This document shows, one piece after another, positions 5,695 to 6,331 of a stretch of DNA of 6,331 bases (the first letter of the stretch is position 1; the number at the start of each line of letters is the position of its first letter). The stretch spans positions 1 to 6,331 of the forward strand of contig NZ_CALKTL010000160.1 in NCBI RefSeq assembly GCF_937997405.1, read 5' to 3'. The notes below the pieces were generated by a model. It made no database searches. It was not told where the DNA came from and saw nothing but the letters and a program-made list of their open reading frames with translations. The stretch comes from an uncultured Campylobacter sp. Its GTDB lineage: Bacteria > Campylobacterota > Campylobacteria > Campylobacterales > Campylobacteraceae. Both the position numbers and the translations under genes were made by a program.

Positions 5695-6149
5695 AGTTTT
5701 TCCTTTAAATTAAATTTCAATGCCCGCGCTCGCGCAAATTTCATCTCTAAAGCGCGCAAAAGCCTCATCGCAGGCTGATTTTGCAGATGCTCGCCGATCG
5801 GCTTTTGCATCCACGCCATATCGTACCAGCGACCTAATTTATAGGCGCAGCGCTGAAATCTTCCGACAAAGCGAAAGCCCATGCGCTCGCGAAATCGCAC
5901 GCTCGCGTCGTTTAGATATTCGTCATCCCCGCAAGCGATGCAAGCGTTCATGTTTGCGATGTTTTGAGCTCTGAGCGTGCGCTCTAGCGCTTCGTAGAGC
6001 AGCCTGCCGATACCAAAAGCGTGCGCGTTTTGCGATACATAAACGGAGCTTTCCGTCGACCAATCATATGCCGCGCGCTCTTTGAAAGCCGAAGCGTGGG
6101 CGTAGCCGAGGATTTGTCCGTGTTTTAAATTTGCGCCATTTTGTTTCAC
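5691..6149 (-). CDS. GNAT acetyltransferase (PAT/YncA-like), C-terminal part
   Basis: The sequence fits the phosphinothricin / methionine-sulfone acetyltransferase branch of GNAT: ILGYAHASAFKERAAYDW at about residues 13-30, the E-x-SVYV strand, the acetyl-CoA loop AFGIGRLLYEAL at about 44-55 (His where the usual R-G-x-G-x-G has Arg), an NMNACIACGDDEYLNDASVRF segment, a GFRFVGRFQRCAYKLGRWYDM strand pair, and WMQK. These enzymes acetylate small amines using acetyl-CoA in the cytoplasm. Only a GTG at 6149 is available as start and no ribosome site precedes it. The normal family N-terminus (strand 1, the first helices and the RYPYLL element) is missing from this ORF but is found upstream in the same frame beyond an in-frame TAG at 6174-6176. 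The product as it stands is probably non-functional. Its stop overlaps the start of the PIN-like gene, implying translational coupling. Confidence 0.7.
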   Translation of the reverse strand: MKQNGANLKHGQILGYAHASAFKERAAYDWSTESSVYVSQNAHAFGIGRLLYEALERTLRAQNIANMNACIACGDDEYLNDASVRFRERMGFRFVGRFQRCAYKLGRWYDMAWMQKPIGEHLQNQPAMRLLRALEMKFARARALKFNLKEKL

Positions 6150-6173
6150 TGCACCGCTTGCGCAATTTCGCGC

Positions 6174-6331
6174 CTAGTCTGCGGGCAAAATTTCATTCTC
6201 TGCGCCCGCCGCACTCGCAGAAATTTTAAAATTTTCATTCCGTTCGTCGTCCGCGCATGCCGCCTCGTCGCTTACGTAAGCGAGCAGATATGGGTATCTT
6301 TGCAGCGTCTGCTCGATGCGCTCCGCAAATT
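6174..6331 (-). pseudogene. Upstream part of the GNAT gene ended by in-frame TAG
   Basis: Continuing the frame of the acetyltransferase upstream, the sequence from 6329 reads FAERIEQTLQRYPYLLAYV, which is the element that normally precedes the ILGYA strand in PAT/YncA proteins. It then passes through an Ala/Glu/Asn-rich stretch to TAG (CTA at 6174-6176 on the plus strand). Between AYV and QILGYA there are about 50 residues instead of the usual few, so the gene seems to have an inserted segment containing the stop. The start lies beyond the window. Either the gene is a pseudogene, or the TAG is a base-call error in an expanded loop. Confidence 0.6.

Overview
The window most likely comes from a Campylobacterota genome, probably one of the higher-GC oral Campylobacter species (gracilis, showae or rectus type). 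This is inferred from the AAATTT-rich intergenic style, the heavy use of AGC, TTA and AAA codons, TATAAT-type -10 boxes without a clear -35, and AAGGA-type ribosome binding sites. No marker gene settles the species.

Two blocks differ sharply in composition and direction. Positions 1 to about 4565 are AT-rich (for example 17 of 60 bases are G or C at 2041-2100), with every gene on the plus strand. From about 4640 onward the DNA is much richer in G+C (35 of 60 at 4981-5040) and the genes are on the minus strand.

The left block reads as a poly-immunity array, a row of small soluble proteins of the kind that protect a cell from polymorphic or contact-dependent toxins. In order it holds: a 5'-truncated Imm41-like gene (1-360); an unrecognised 387-residue protein (429-1592); a decayed or frameshifted unknown gene (about 1585-2284, longest intact part 1823-2284); a gene of an unnamed paralogous family with a frameshifted tail (2301-2702); a SUKH (SMI1/KNR4) protein (2706-3266); a broken small ORF (3359-3519); a MafI-like immunity protein (3516-3788); a colicin-D-immunity-like protein (3811-4083); and an intact second member of the paralogous family (4176-4565) behind its own promoter-like -10 box. 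No full toxin gene is visible. A 13-bp imperfect inverted repeat directly follows the last immunity gene, at the edge of the compositional change.

The right block holds two overlapping minus-strand genes: a GNAT acetyltransferase (5691-6149, with an upstream same-frame N-terminal part cut off by an in-frame TAG) and a PIN/NYN-like protein (4828-5694) that starts at TTG inside the acetyltransferase stop codon and carries a five-unit heptad-repeat linker.

The main points of interest are the unnamed paralogous family, the evidence of gene decay within the array (two frameshifts, a probable third, and one nonsense codon), and the interrupted acetyltransferase next to the PIN-like gene.
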